Shown: positions 43,481-55,244, counted from the stretch's first letter. The stretch: 64,000 nt of DNA from Melieria omissa (GCA_963971225.1 OZ020269.1:15064421-15128420); one strand, 5' to 3'. Translations and numbers: made by a program. The notes: generated from the letters alone by a model not told the origin.

Positions 43481-46184
43481 TGTTAACGGATACATTAACT
43501 GTTCATCTTTAAACTTGAATTGTTTTCATCTAATTAATGATTTTATCTTAACGCAAAAGTACCCCAGCTTACATGGTCCACACTGTTGACATTTCGACTG
43601 CGCAGACCAGACCTTATTTCAAACGCATATCTCAAATGAATTGTTTATCTTACTCACACTGATCACTCATACCTGTATACTTTTTTATAGCTTTCAAAAA
43701 GTCTTTATAACGCAAACAAAAATCCGTTTAAAAATGCATACAGCTATCTATTCCACCTCGTGAAACGTATGCAAATCCAATCGCAAAATGTAAACACACA
43801 ACTTTCAGTCAATATGCAAAAGTGCGCACAATTAGCCGAACAATTTGTTTAATTTGAATAAAATTTCGTATTCATTTGAAAAAAGTAAATCAAAGTAAAT
43901 AAAAAGTGTGTGTAAAAGCATTGCTGAGTTCAATGCACAGCGACGCAGCACAAACTCGTTCACATGTCACCAAGTCTGGGTTTGTAGACAAGTATGCATG
44001 TATGTATGAATGGGGTAAAATAAAACGCACATAAAAGTTGGAGTTTTACTACTAATAAACTCGCTGAACGTGTGTGATTAGTAGAAATTTGCAATAAAAA
44101 CAATCGAAATAAAAGCTTCCATTGTTTATACTGAAAAACCTGAATTTTTTTGTATATAATTGTAACGAAAGCAATCAGTGTTCTACTGTAATTTTATAAA
44201 ATTAAAAACGATTTTTAATTCTCCTCACAATCGGGAATACAATCAGTGTCCTGTTGTTTGTAGTTTCACATAATTAAAAAAAAGCTCATTATTCTCACAC
44301 TCGCACACATAGATAAATACACAAACATTTGCCACAACTTAACTTTTTCTAATCATATTTTTTACAGCTCTGTGACCACAAAAACAACCACATTAGCTTT
44401 GTTCATTTGTTTTGTAAGAAGTAATTTTTTATACACATTTTTTTATGCACTGTGACTGTTTACAGTAGATGAGAACATTGTTGTTTGTTTACATTTGTAA
44501 CAGTTGGACAGTTTGTGCGTTGTTGTTTGTTTGTGTAAACAAATACGGCAGCAAAAGGAAAGAGGCACTGCCAATTCTACTCACTTCTTATCAAGGTGGC
44601 AGTAGTCACTTGTTTGCGCATTTAAAGCTGTAGAATTCATTTGAAATATGTGTTTCATTTTGCACTTTTCAAGTAGTGCAACAACTACTTTAAGGTATGT
44701 GTGGCGTCTTATCGTTATCGGCGCTGTTGTGCAATATGATACCAAGTAGTTGGCAACAACAAAAACAAAACAAAACATATAGAAACACAACTATAAAGCA
44801 ACAGAGTGTGGAAGTGATTAACCAAGAAGTTCTTTACATGTTCGAATAGCCTTCCGCGCGATTTGCCGTTCACCTTTGCGGTTTGACGTCCACAACCGAG
44901 TCACATTTCGATTTCAATCATCAGGTTTCTGAAGGTCATTTGAATATTGAGAAGGTCTTTCTGGTTTCAAATTATGCTCAAACAAATTTTGTTCAACTGG
45001 TTTAAACATTTGCATAATGATTACATAAAAAGTTGTCTTGCTGAAGGAACTTAAGAAGTCACTGTGCACAACAATCAGTGACCTAATTTGAAAATCTTAT
45101 TGAAGAAAAGTACAGTCAGCTGTCTCGCAATTGCTGCACATTGTGCTGCGATTTGAAATCGTTTGTTTGTTTTGTGGACTCGTTTAAAGTCTAACAATTT
45201 GTCATATAGTCGTAATTTCTATAATTGCACTGCAACTGTCTTTAATAAACAATCAAATCTTGAAAGAAAGTTACTTTTTTGCTTTATGAAAACTGCATGC
45301 ATAATGTTTTAATAAACTTTGCTGTTTAGGAAATCAACTAAAGTAAGTTTATGCAGTCCAATTGTTCTCATTAACTGGTATTGCAAATTACAACGTTTCT
45401 CCATAAACACGATCGAGCCGTAAATCAACCCGCTTTAATGCTGACATTTTTAATTGCCGTTCATGTTGTCCAGTTAATTGTGCAGCCTTTTCGCCCACTT
45501 TTACATTTCAGTTTTGATAGAATTTAAGTTGTCATTTTTTTTTTCGCTTTGAGCAAAAGTACAAAGTCCAAGAGGCTGGTGTTGTTGTTTGCTCGATCAG
45601 CTTTATCGCATATATATGTACGAATATAATGCAAACATTTGAAATGACGTCCTCTTCACGAGTGTTGTTATTGTGTGATATAATGCTCGTCGTGTTCAAA
45701 AGTGGGAGGGGAAGCAACACAGTGAAAAATATTGAAGTGTTGAATGAAAGTGTTGAGATAAAACTAGCAATATGTAAATAACAAATGAAGTAGAAATTGC
45801 TTACAAAACCAAAAAACACTAAAAAGCTAGAAAATACTGAGCAATTATTATTATAAATTGAAGGATTTTTAGAAAAATAGGAATTTAGCCTTGAGGTGAT
45901 TAATTATCATAGTTTTATTGCCTTAGTGCTAATTTGAATTTGCAAAGTGCTGAAATTTGAACCACGTATTTGCCCAATGCCGACCATTTATCAATTGAAT
46001 AGTAAAAAAAACTCATTTAAACTGTGAATTTCTTATATAATTGGTTGTGTTAAGTCATTAAACACAAATTTGACAGTCCTTAAGTTTTTATTGCGTATTG
46101 GGAAATATTATATTTTGTATTTTTGTATTATATCTGTTAATTAAACGAACACCTTTCTGTTTTGAAAAGTACTAATTCTTGCAA
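43481..46184. other. Non-coding stretch, nothing recognised
   Basis: AT-rich DNA without supported genes or clear repeats. Scattered TGTTTGT/ACAAACA-rich segments near 44450-44560 only reflect composition. Confidence 0.4.
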
Positions 46185-46290
46185 CTTAGGTTTGGTTAGG
46201 TTAAGGTGGCAGTCTGGACATGGGACTTGCCGTAAGACACACTTAGGCTGCAAAATTAGACCGTTGTGATACCACAATTCTTGGAACTTA
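46185..46290 (-). mobile_element. LINE 3' UTR fragment
   Basis: Read on the minus strand it gives gtggtatcacaacggtctaa, then cctaagtgtgtcttacggca and an end in accttaacctaacc. It matches the 3' UTR blocks after the LINE tails at 41000 and 43430 (tatcacaatgggccgtcttg, cctaagtgtg). A short 3'-end-only copy, as expected from 5'-truncated insertion. Confidence 0.5.
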
Positions 46291-46399
46291 ATAGCTTTCA
46301 AGTATCCACAAAGTTAATGGTACGAAAATAGCAGAAAAGTAACAAGAAATTGGAATTGAAGTTGAAATTGAAATTGTAAGACTTGTCTGAACAAAGTCT

Positions 46400-47540
46400 A
46401 AATTTTTCCTAGTTAAGCTTCACCATTAACCGAAAGAAGTTCATTCTGTTTTATGTTATTTTTCAAATGAATTTGTAAGATTTTTCTAAATAAGTTTTTT
46501 TTTAATTTTTCTTATCTTACTTCACCAATTATCGAGAGAAACTCTTTCAGTTTTAAGTTTTTCAAGTAATTTGTCTTATTTGGCTTCGCCAATTATCGAA
46601 AGAAGCTCTTTCTGACTTCGCCAATTACCGAAAGAAACTCTTTCAGTTTTGAGTTTTTCAAGTAATTTGTCTTATTTGGCTTCGCGAATTATCGAAAGAA
46701 GCTCTTTCAGTTTTAAGTTTTTCAAGTAAAAAGAAATTAAAAAATTTAGAAATGAAATTGCTTTGACAAAATTTTTAATCTAATCTTAAATATTTGATTA
46801 ATCTTAATAAAGCTTCACGAACTTTCAAAAGAAAACTCTCTCTGTTGTCTTTTCACTTGAATTACTAAAATTTAACTAAACAAGTATGTATATTTTTTTC
46901 TCAATCAAGATTTACCAAGAAAGGAAGAAATTCTCCCTGTTAATGTTATTTTTTAATTGAATTTGTAAGATTTCTTCAAATAAGTTTGTCTTTATTTTTC
47001 TTAACTCAACTTTAGCAATTAGAGAAATAAATTCTTTCACTTTTAGATTATTAAAGTTAAAAAAAATAAATAATAAAGTTTGTAATTAAAATTCTGTGGT
47101 CAAAAGCCATAACCGCTTAAGTCGACTTAAGAAGAAATTGAGTTATGGATTCCACCAAGTTCCCTTGACTGTGCTCTACGTTTGTGTAAAATCTGGGAGT
47201 TTGTAACTTTAAAATAAAAAAAGTTATTAATAAAAACCTATTTGCATTACTACTTTTATCAAATATGCGCCTAAAACTTTAAAACGAGATTGCTCGAAAC
47301 AGCAATTTTCGACTTAGGCGGTTATTGCTTTTGACCACAGAATTGTCAATCAAGTTTGATTGAAAGAAACTCTTTTTTATTATTATTTTTTATTATTATT
47401 TTTTATTATTATTTTAAATTATTCATTTTCTAACTGAACTCGTGAGATTTGTCTAAACCAGTTTGCCAATATTCTTCTCAATGAAGCTTCGCTAAAAAGC
47501 AAAACAAAAACGTTCCGTTTTATGTCATATTTCAGTTCCC
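46400..47540. repeat. Degenerate tandem repeat array
   Basis: Variants of cttcaccaattatcgaaaga followed by aactctttcagttttaag and tttttcaagtaatttg recur at about 46410, 46540, 46575, 46612, 46680, 46805, 46910, 47010 and 47470. Closest copies (46530-46730) have periods of roughly 40-110 bp; outer ones are strongly diverged. This is an old minisatellite-like array, interrupted by a small element at 47094-47340 and a TTA/TTATTATT microsatellite near 47375-47415. Confidence 0.65.
47094..47340. mobile_element. 247-bp MITE with AATT flanks
   Basis: Left end ctgtggtcaaaagccataac and right end (inverse) ctgtggtcaaaagcaataac continue as cgcttaagtcga and cgcctaagtcga, about 32 bp with two mismatches. 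AATT lies on both sides (47090-47093 and 47341-47344) and may be the target duplication. No coding capacity. It is inserted in the degenerate tandem array. Confidence 0.7.
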
Positions 47541-48699
47541 GACTAAAACTATAAGCATTGGTCCAAATGACTTCGGGGCAGTGTACCAATTGCGTAAAAA
47601 TAATCACATTTACTAGCACAAAGAATCACATAAACAAACTTGTAACTCAGTTCTAATATTTACTGGTTTTACCCGACAGCAAAAATTTGTTTATTTAACT
47701 TTATTTACTCTTTTCATTTGTAATCAAATTAGCGAACGAAAAACCTGCTTGACAATTCTACCTCAGCAACTACGCAATTTTTTCTTTTTTACAGTGTAAT
47801 CATTTACTTTTTACTTAATATTTACAGACGCAAATAAAAGTTGAGCATCTGATAGGAATTTCAGCATTACATAAGCAACATTTTCAGACATCATAATTGT
47901 TTAATTATTTCGACAAATTGCGTTGAAAAATTTGAACAGTTTCAAGCGTTCAAGCATTATTTTACTTTTTTTATAAAATTTACTTTTTTTTAAACGACAA
48001 ACACAAGTTTGTTGCGCTCACATGTGCTGGCTGCAATATTTCGTTGAGTGGGCAAATATCTACGCGACTATTGTGGCCGTTTGTAGATATGCACAAAGCA
48101 ATGTGAGTTTTGTTGTTTGTTTATTTTTCTTCATTGAAAACAAAAAAAAAAATGGCGCTCTTCGTTAGTTCTATGATTTGGGTCAAGTACGGCGAAGTGT
48201 GTTGAATTTAATCATTTGAATGGTTTTCTTGTTTTTTTTATGCAAAAACCCATAAACCAGTTAGCAAAGTAAATATGGCGAAGTCTTTTTTAGAGAATAT
48301 GGACATTTACGTAAATTTACGATCTCAAGGCCTTGTGCGCAAGATTTTAAAATCATGTGAAGCACACACACACACACACACAAACAAATTTTATCAAACA
48401 GTAGCGACAGCAACATTGCACTAACCTTCAGTCGTCAGTTCCGCTCAAGCGTTTTCAAGTTTCAAATGATTTTTGTTTTACAAGGTTTCCTTCCAAGTGT
48501 TTACCTTCGATTGCACCACGTAAAATCAATCAAACTGCACCGACACTCTTTGGTCAATTTTCAATTTTCGATTTTCACTTTTTCCGTTTTCTAATTTCTT
48601 TTGAATGCAAAGTGTGAGCAATTTCTGCACCAAATTGTAGGTACGCTTCTACGCAAAAGTCTGGGCGCTGTGCGGATGTGTCAGTTTGTTTTTTGTTTG
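47541..48699. other. Non-coding stretch, nothing recognised
   Basis: AT-rich DNA with a CA microsatellite at 48364-48384. No gene supported. Confidence 0.4.
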
Positions 48700-49600
48700 C
48701 TATATTTTGGTTTCACCATTCACACTGTCGACTCGACTCGACTCGATTCTTTGCAATACTGTTTCACACAACTTGATCGCTTTGCTGCTGAAAGCTTTCT
48801 GAGCAGCCATACCAACGTGAAGGCCTACAAAAGTGAGGTCCGAACCAGACACACACACCACCACATTATCAACATCAGCGCACTTTGTATGCTGCTCGCG
48901 GCTTCTTGCGCTGGTTTGCGGCACGAACGGGCGAGCGAGTGGGCGCCGAGAGCGCGGCAACCTGTGATTAACGGTCGCAGCCGTGGACGCAGACAACAGT
49001 GGCGAGCACCCGCCTCCATTGGCCCCCGCGACCACAGCGTTGTTGTTGTTTATTTGTTATTGCGCGCACACACAGTCACGCAGACGTGCGAATGGCCACA
49101 ACTATGTAGGGGGGCGACAGGCTGAGCGTGGCACAACTTGCCGGACTTGGTCAACACGTTGCACATGCAGCCGCCAATCCACCAGCACATCGACGTTGCA
49201 AAATCGCAAAATCTGCAGTGGAGAGCGAATTCCTCAAGCGCAGAGAGGGGACATTCGCGGAGAGCTTTTCGGCGCGGCACCGATCTCTGACGCTGCATTG
49301 ACTCCAAGTGTATCTGTACAGCCATACACATGTACATACATACATATATATGTATTTATGTTGTGTACATGTGTTGTTGAATAATACACGCCTCCGCCAC
49401 AGTGTCGATTCGACCGCTTTCTGCTATAAATTCGCCGAGTCGAGCACATTTCGTAGCGCCTCGAATGCGACAGACACGAATGTGAGATTGGCGTGTAGCA
49501 CAATAATCCCGTGGGGGGGAACACACAGACGCGCCAACGATAAGAAAGAACCGCGAAAGAAACGAAATAAATAATAACAGAAATAGCAATAGAACTTTGA
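48700..49600. promoter_or_regulatory. GC-rich island, possible promoter or 5' exon
   Basis: Roughly 48860-49300 is clearly richer in G+C than the 20 kb around it, and includes short repeats of actcg (48727-48746). ORFs occur on both strands but none resembles a protein I know and none has convincing splice sites. A host promoter with 5' UTR, for example an upstream exon of whd (minus strand), would fit the composition and position. This is inference only. Confidence 0.25.
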
Positions 49601-51161
49601 ACCGAAACGAGAAATCTGCCGGCTGAGGTGCGTAAAAAACCCCACTCTGTGCGCTGTCAAAATGGAAATTTGAATATTGAGAACTGCTAAAAACTCTTCA
49701 ATCAAAATCACGTGGTTTGACTTTTGCAGTAGATCAATTAATGGTTTTGGGAATAACTCAAAATACGATCGATTTAGAACGCAATTTATTGGTTGAACCT
49801 CTAAAATTTGGATGATGAACCTAATAAAAGTGTTGGGGCACAATAGATCAACTCTGGACTCAGTGCACATTTCCTCTTTCAAATCTAAAAAAATTTTTCG
49901 GTTGATCTCAACAGATCTATCTATACTCTATAGGCAAACTACGCCCACTTTCAATGTTTTGATGTATCCACATAAAATGAAATCATAGCATAGCATAGCA
50001 AATCGTAAATGAACAAAATGTGTGACAAGAACTGTAGGACCGATGAATCAATATTGATTTCTGTATCAGCAAAAAATATTGAAATATTTGTAAATAACTG
50101 AATATTTCAATATAACCGAATCCAAACAGGATATATACATTTTCGTATTCTTTTTGCTTTCCATTCAACAAAATTACAAAAGTGTAAGGGAATATTTTCG
50201 AATTTTTGTTTTGTTTTTTAAAATGAATTTTTATGGATTGCTACAGCTGATGTCTATATAAATAAGCTCTCTTAATGATATTGATTAAAAATATACATAA
50301 TTGTTATATACCTCAAGTCCTGGGTCTCAGTCACCTGAGTCAGTATTGTTTTCTAGAAAAGCACATAATGCACCTAAAACCTCGTGAATTACTAAATTTT
50401 ATTAGGTCGGTGGGTCTAGGGGATGTTGTCCAACTATTAGCACAGTACGGGCACAAGAGACCATTAGATCAGTGCACTATAACAACAACAACAACCCAAC
50501 CAAACCCACGCCCTCTCAGTCTATCATTAAATTAATATTTTTTGGGGGTGAGCGTCACTGATAACTTATCAAGCAAGAGTGTCGAAAAATTTGTCACAAT
50601 ACTACATGAAAAAGCCATTGAATTTTTATCTCAATGGATTAAGTTAGGTTAACTTACAAAGTATGAGTCACAAGCGATACACTTTGGTGATTTAGGAGTC
50701 GAGTGTACAAAACAATAGATTATTCAGTTAGTGATGGCAAATTGCTTTTAATTGATTATTCAGTATTTGAGATTTTTATACTAACTTTTGGATATATGAC
50801 GTACTAAGTGAATATGACTCTAGACATCTTTGTGATATTTTGACTTTTGTGATAATTGACTATGAAAACGATGCTCGGAATTTACATAAACAATATTTTT
50901 TTATTAATTAATAATTTACTTAAACTTTTCATTGATTTCTAAAAATGTGTACATTGTATGTTTTGAATAGATTATTAAGTTAGTGATAGCGAATTGCTTC
51001 CATGAAGAGTTTTCATTTAGCAAATAAAAAACAAATGTTTTAATAGTGGCTTCAGTTAATGAATAAGAAAGTGAGTAGAAAACAGATTTTGAATCGATTA
51101 AGGGAATCAATAGGATTCTGGATGCATTCAACAAGCAGGGTGATACTTTCCAATACATTAT
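49601..51161. other. Non-coding stretch left of the LTR element
   Basis: AT-rich. Apart from the LINE 3' end at 50290-50515 and a segment at 50856-50955 that recurs near 56912, nothing is recognised. It ends with the TTAT target site of the LTR retrotransposon. Confidence 0.4.
50290..50515 (+). mobile_element. Probable LINE 3' end with CAA tail
   Basis: Contains attaggtcggtgggtctagg, later gaccattagatcagtgcact, and ends in ataacaacaacaacaaccc. The ending resembles that at 4240-4260 (ggtctcagtgcactatcc and taacaataac). A simple trinucleotide tail after a conserved block is the signature of a 5'-truncated LINE of the I type. Confidence 0.45.
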
Positions 51162-51321
51162 TGTCACCGAGTAATTAGGTGTTTCTTTATTTGTTCGTGC
51201 GCGACGCGTGCGCTGTTGGTGGCCGCTAAAACGGAAGAGCCCTTACAATACCAGTGCGGCCATTACAGTATTATCGATGGTGCCCTTCGAATTGGCAAGC
51301 GTTGCCAATTCACAGGTGACA
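51162..51321 (-). repeat. 3' LTR of the retrotransposon
   Basis: 160 bp, identical to the 5' LTR as read by eye over the whole length. Just upstream on the minus strand is aggaagggccgaac, the likely polypurine tract, between the stop codon (51340-51342) and the LTR. Confidence 0.93.
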
Positions 51322-51339
51322 GTTCGGCCCTTCCTGACC

Positions 51340-54300
51340 CTAACTCGTCCCGAGTTCCTCTGCGTCGGCGTCATCATCTGCATCATCGAAACTGTCGAGT
51401 TCTGGGTACAGTTCACACCATGGCTTCAGCTTATCACTGCTTGCGACCGTACTGAACTTCCGCTGCTTCAACTGCTGTCCTTCGATGTCCCCCACCACAT
51501 ATCGATCGAACCGCAGGACCTTTGTGATTGCGTACGGTCCGCGATACTTGACCTCCAGCTTACGTGACTCGCCCGTACTTGGTATGGCACTCTCGATCAG
51601 GACAAGGTCGCCCACCTGATACTGATGTGGCTTCTTATACTTTGCGTCGAATCGGACCTTCCACTTTTCGCGCGCTCTGGTGATGTTTTCTATGGCTTCC
51701 TTGCGACGGTCGGCCAATTGGATGTCATCAACGATTGGGTGATCGTCATGGAGTGCTGCCAGAAGTCGATTTCCTCCGATATCTCGTAGTGGGAAGTCGT
51801 ATATCAACCGGATTGGAGCATACCTCGTCGTCGCATTGACATTGGTATTTATCGTCCACTGCAAGCGATCGAGCGATATGTCCCAGTCTTTTGCGTCGGC
51901 AACAGATGTCTTCAAGTAGGAGAGAACCGATTGGTTCACCCTCTCGGCAATCCCGTTGGCTCTTGGCGTTCTCACAGCGACCTTGATGTGTTGTATCTCG
52001 TTGGCGTGACAAAACTCTGCGAACGCGGTAGAGGTGAACGACGTTCCTCGATCGGTCACCATTGTCTTCGGTACCCCAAAAGACAGTGCGAGATGTTGTA
52101 AGGCGTTGATAACTGGCTTTGTTTTAGTTGACTTTACCGCAACGATAACCGTATATCTCGTTAGAGCATCGACGATTACTAAAATGTGTTCGTTTCCGCG
52201 ACGGCTTCGAACAAATGGCCCCAGGTGATCCAAGTGGAGAACCTCAAACGGAACCGACGGTATCGGCATGCCGTACAGTTCGCACTCCCGTTGAGCAGGT
52301 TCTTTACAAAAACAGCATTCGCCGCACGACTTTATGAAGCCCTTCACAAAGTTGCGGCAGCGGGGGAACCAAAAATGTTGGGCGATTCGTTTCAACGTGC
52401 CATCCACCCCTGGATGACCTACATCATCATGGCATAACTTCACGATTCGCCATCTGACTCCTCGCGGCACGACCAAAAGCAAATTCCCGTCGGCGGATTT
52501 CTTGAAAAGACGATTCTTTTTCAACACGAAACTTGCCCATATGTGTCGATACTGAGCAGATTTCTGGTTACCGGAGAGCGTGTCGATCATTTCTCGTAGT
52601 TTTGGATCCTGCCTTTGCATTGATAAGAGCCAGTCGTCAGTAGAAATATTGACGACCATCACGCTTGACGCCACATCGGGGGGATCCACCGCTCCTTCCA
52701 CCGGTGCTCTGCTCATCGCGTCCACGTAGCTCACTACTTTGTCCCTGACTGGTTCAATAATTTTTAGAATCATTTTCTGAAATGTGCTTGGCGCGTTTCG
52801 TAGCCCGAACGGCATTCGATTGAACTCGAAGTGACCGTGATGCGTCACGAACGCCGTGTACTGCTTCGACTCCTCCTCGATTTCGATTTGGTAGTATCCG
52901 GACATCAAATCGAGCGTAGTGAAAAAGTTGTTACCTGACAATGTTGATAGCACGCCATCGACAGTGGGCATAGGCCACGGTTGCTTGTCTGTCACAGCAT
53001 TCAATTCTCGATAATCAATACACAGCCGGTCCTCGCCATTTTGCTTCCGTACCAACACAATGGGCGATGCATACTTGGATGTTGACGGTCGAATTATATC
53101 TAGCTGAAGCAACTCTTGGATTATACGTTCTACTGTTTTTTGTTTTGGTAACGGAATCATGTATGGTTTTTTAACTATTGGTTTGTCCGACGTAACCGAT
53201 ATAGTCATTTTCACAGCGTCACATTTTCCGAGCTTGCTCAGCTCCTCACCGAAACACGACGCATACCGTTCGAGCAACCGCTCCAATTCTCGCACTTCAC
53301 CTTTCGTCAGCTCTGTGCCGACACTGGCTTCGCTATTGTTAATTGCAACTATGTTGCACTGTCCACGCTCGATTACCACGCGCGCCTTATCTAAAATGTC
53401 TAACCCGATTAGAACATCGTAAGACATTGCCGTGTCGGCCACTATCAAAAATTTGCCACTGTATATTTCTCCATCGACCGCAACTGTTGTCGACAACGCT
53501 CTCTCGCATTGATACTGTCCGCCCGCGAACCCGTTCAAAATGTCGTCACACTTTGATATTGTCCCGATACAATGCTTTACACGATTTCCTTTGATAAGTG
53601 ACCTAGCACTGCCCGAATCGATCATCGCAGTGAGGATTTCGCCGCCTATGCATACGCTTTTGGTTATCAACGACTCCTGCCGGCTCTGTTCATCGATTGA
53701 GTTTACAACTGTCTTCGTACAATTCACTGTCTCATGAGTCGTCGCAAAGCACTTATCACATCGCGGTTTCTTCTGCGCCCGTGCACAATCGCGCGCGATA
53801 TGCCCCCGTTCACGGCAATTATAACACACGGGCCCACTCTTTACACTGTCATTGTTTTTAACGCGCACCTCTTCCTGCTCACACTCATCTGGTTTCACCG
53901 GGTGGGTTGCCCCTGTTACAACGCCGCTGGTTGTTACGCGACGATTATTCGCAACGACGCTAGTTAATGTTTTCAATAACTCAGCACACCGATCGAAATT
54001 CATTGCGGCAAGCGTTTTCCTTAGTCCACTGTCGTAAATCCCACCCACAATATACCGAATTATGGAGGCATCATCAAGGTTGCCGCGTCTGCCAATTGCT
54101 AGCATTCGAAAATAAAAATCGACGTATGTTTCGTTTCGTGCCACTCGCGCCTGCATCATCTCGATGTGCACATCCGCCACATTGACTACGGTCGGAAAAT
54201 CTAACAAAAAGTCATTTACGAAGTTACACCAGTCGGTAAATACTGGGCGCGAATCAATCCACAACTTCGCGCCGCCTTTTAATCGAGTTTGTACTGCGAA

Positions 54301-55230
54301 AAGCAACGAGATTTCGTTCCAATTATACGCGCGCCTTAACTGCTCAATGCGATTAATAAAATTAATTGACGATATATTTCCACTACTTGGGTCAAACTCC
54401 GGTAGAATTGAAATTATTTCGCGAATGTTCATACTTTGATCTACGGACCCGTTGCGATTGCGTTCGAAATTATTTTGTGGTATGTTTTGCTCGTTGTATC
54501 CTTGTCTCCTGTCATCGTCAAAATTCGTGTTGCCACCCAGGTAGATTACCGGCCCAGTCGTATGTTCGACCGTCGGCATGTCGGTGCTTCGTGGCATTGC
54601 AGCCACAATTCGTTGTTGCCACTGCGCACTCGCGCTTCCGTTTTGCTCATTCCACTGCGCACACTCGTTCGCATTTACTGCATACGGTGTTACCACTGGC
54701 ACACGTTGACACTGCACCGTCTGGAGAACTGCCGTACCAGCTCGCTGTAAAACCATCGACTCTGATTGGAAAACTGCTGTACCCCCTTGTTGCATAACTG
54801 CTGGCCTTGCTTGTGTAACTGCTGTACCATACCGTGATTCTCCTGCGCTACACCCTGAACCATCGACGACACACGACCGATCTTCCGGAATTTTCGATTG
54901 AGCGCCCTCCTCGCAAGCTGACCTTTGCGAGGTTAGGACAGTTTGCATCTGCTGTATCAGCGCCTCCATGCTCTTTTGGAGCCCGCTAATCGCCTCATGC
55001 AAACCCTGCACTGTCCTGTCTTCCCTCGCTCCTGGCGAGCCTACGCCGTTCCGTTCCTCCCCTTCGGCACCGTCAGCCACCGGCGCCATGTCTTTCATGA
55101 CGCTAGCCACAGATGCAGGGTCCACTTCTCTGAGCCGCTCGATTAGCTCCGCCTTCGTGCCAGACGTCTTCCTACCCAACCGACGCAGGGCTTCCTTTAA
55201 CTCCAATATGGTGTGGTGCGGCAGGTCCAT
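51340..55230 (-). CDS. Gag-Pol polyprotein with internal RT/RNase H deletion
   Basis: 1296 aa in one open frame from ATG 55230. Residues 1-37 form a SAP-type DNA-binding motif (LELKEALRRLGRKTSGTKAE), unusual in gag. Gag follows, then the zinc knuckle CYNCRERGHIARDC (about residue 468) and a second Cys-rich knuckle (CDKCFATTHETVNC). Protease active site is MIDSGSARSL (about 535). Reverse transcriptase starts near 640: SPIVLVRKQNGEDRLCIDYR, LDLMSGYYQI with the first catalytic Asp, and FNRMPFGLRNAPSTFQ. At about 836 VVSYVD, where YVDD is expected, passes directly into AMSRAP; the second YxDD Asp, the RT thumb and all RNase H are gone. Integrase is complete: H-H-C-C zinc finger (GHPGVDG ... CGECC) and DDE triad (LHLDHLG, VTDRG, GIAERVN; 35 residues between the last two). 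Replication-defective, but the frame is kept open. Confidence 0.93.
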   Translation of the reverse strand: MDLPHHTILELKEALRRLGRKTSGTKAELIERLREVDPASVASVMKDMAPVADGAEGEERNGVGSPGAREDRTVQGLHEAISGLQKSMEALIQQMQTVLTSQRSACEEGAQSKIPEDRSCVVDGSGCSAGESRYGTAVTQARPAVMQQGGTAVFQSESMVLQRAGTAVLQTVQCQRVPVVTPYAVNANECAQWNEQNGSASAQWQQRIVAAMPRSTDMPTVEHTTGPVIYLGGNTNFDDDRRQGYNEQNIPQNNFERNRNGSVDQSMNIREIISILPEFDPSSGNISSINFINRIEQLRRAYNWNEISLLFAVQTRLKGGAKLWIDSRPVFTDWCNFVNDFLLDFPTVVNVADVHIEMMQARVARNETYVDFYFRMLAIGRRGNLDDASIIRYIVGGIYDSGLRKTLAAMNFDRCAELLKTLTSVVANNRRVTTSGVVTGATHPVKPDECEQEEVRVKNNDSVKSGPVCYNCRERGHIARDCARAQKKPRCDKCFATTHETVNCTKTVVNSIDEQSRQESLITKSVCIGGEILTAMIDSGSARSLIKGNRVKHCIGTISKCDDILNGFAGGQYQCERALSTTVAVDGEIYSGKFLIVADTAMSYDVLIGLDILDKARVVIERGQCNIVAINNSEASVGTELTKGEVRELERLLERYASCFGEELSKLGKCDAVKMTISVTSDKPIVKKPYMIPLPKQKTVERIIQELLQLDIIRPSTSKYASPIVLVRKQNGEDRLCIDYRELNAVTDKQPWPMPTVDGVLSTLSGNNFFTTLDLMSGYYQIEIEEESKQYTAFVTHHGHFEFNRMPFGLRNAPSTFQKMILKIIEPVRDKVVSYVDAMSRAPVEGAVDPPDVASSVMVVNISTDDWLLSMQRQDPKLREMIDTLSGNQKSAQYRHIWASFVLKKNRLFKKSADGNLLLVVPRGVRWRIVKLCHDDVGHPGVDGTLKRIAQHFWFPRCRNFVKGFIKSCGECCFCKEPAQRECELYGMPIPSVPFEVLHLDHLGPFVRSRRGNEHILVIVDALTRYTVIVAVKSTKTKPVINALQHLALSFGVPKTMVTDRGTSFTSTAFAEFCHANEIQHIKVAVRTPRANGIAERVNQSVLSYLKTSVADAKDWDISLDRLQWTINTNVNATTRYAPIRLIYDFPLRDIGGNRLLAALHDDHPIVDDIQLADRRKEAIENITRAREKWKVRFDAKYKKPHQYQVGDLVLIESAIPSTGESRKLEVKYRGPYAITKVLRFDRYVVGDIEGQQLKQRKFSTVASSDKLKPWCELYPELDSFDDADDDADAEELGTS

Positions 55231-55244
55231 CCCACTTCTGAATT

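Noticed and set aside
48601..49384. Several frames of 95-174 codons on both strands
   Set aside because: Long frames are expected in this GC-rich block; sequences are rich in His/Arg/Ala/Cys and match nothing known.
49424..49882. 152-codon minus-strand frame
   Set aside because: AT-rich hydrophobic text without family resemblance or splice context.
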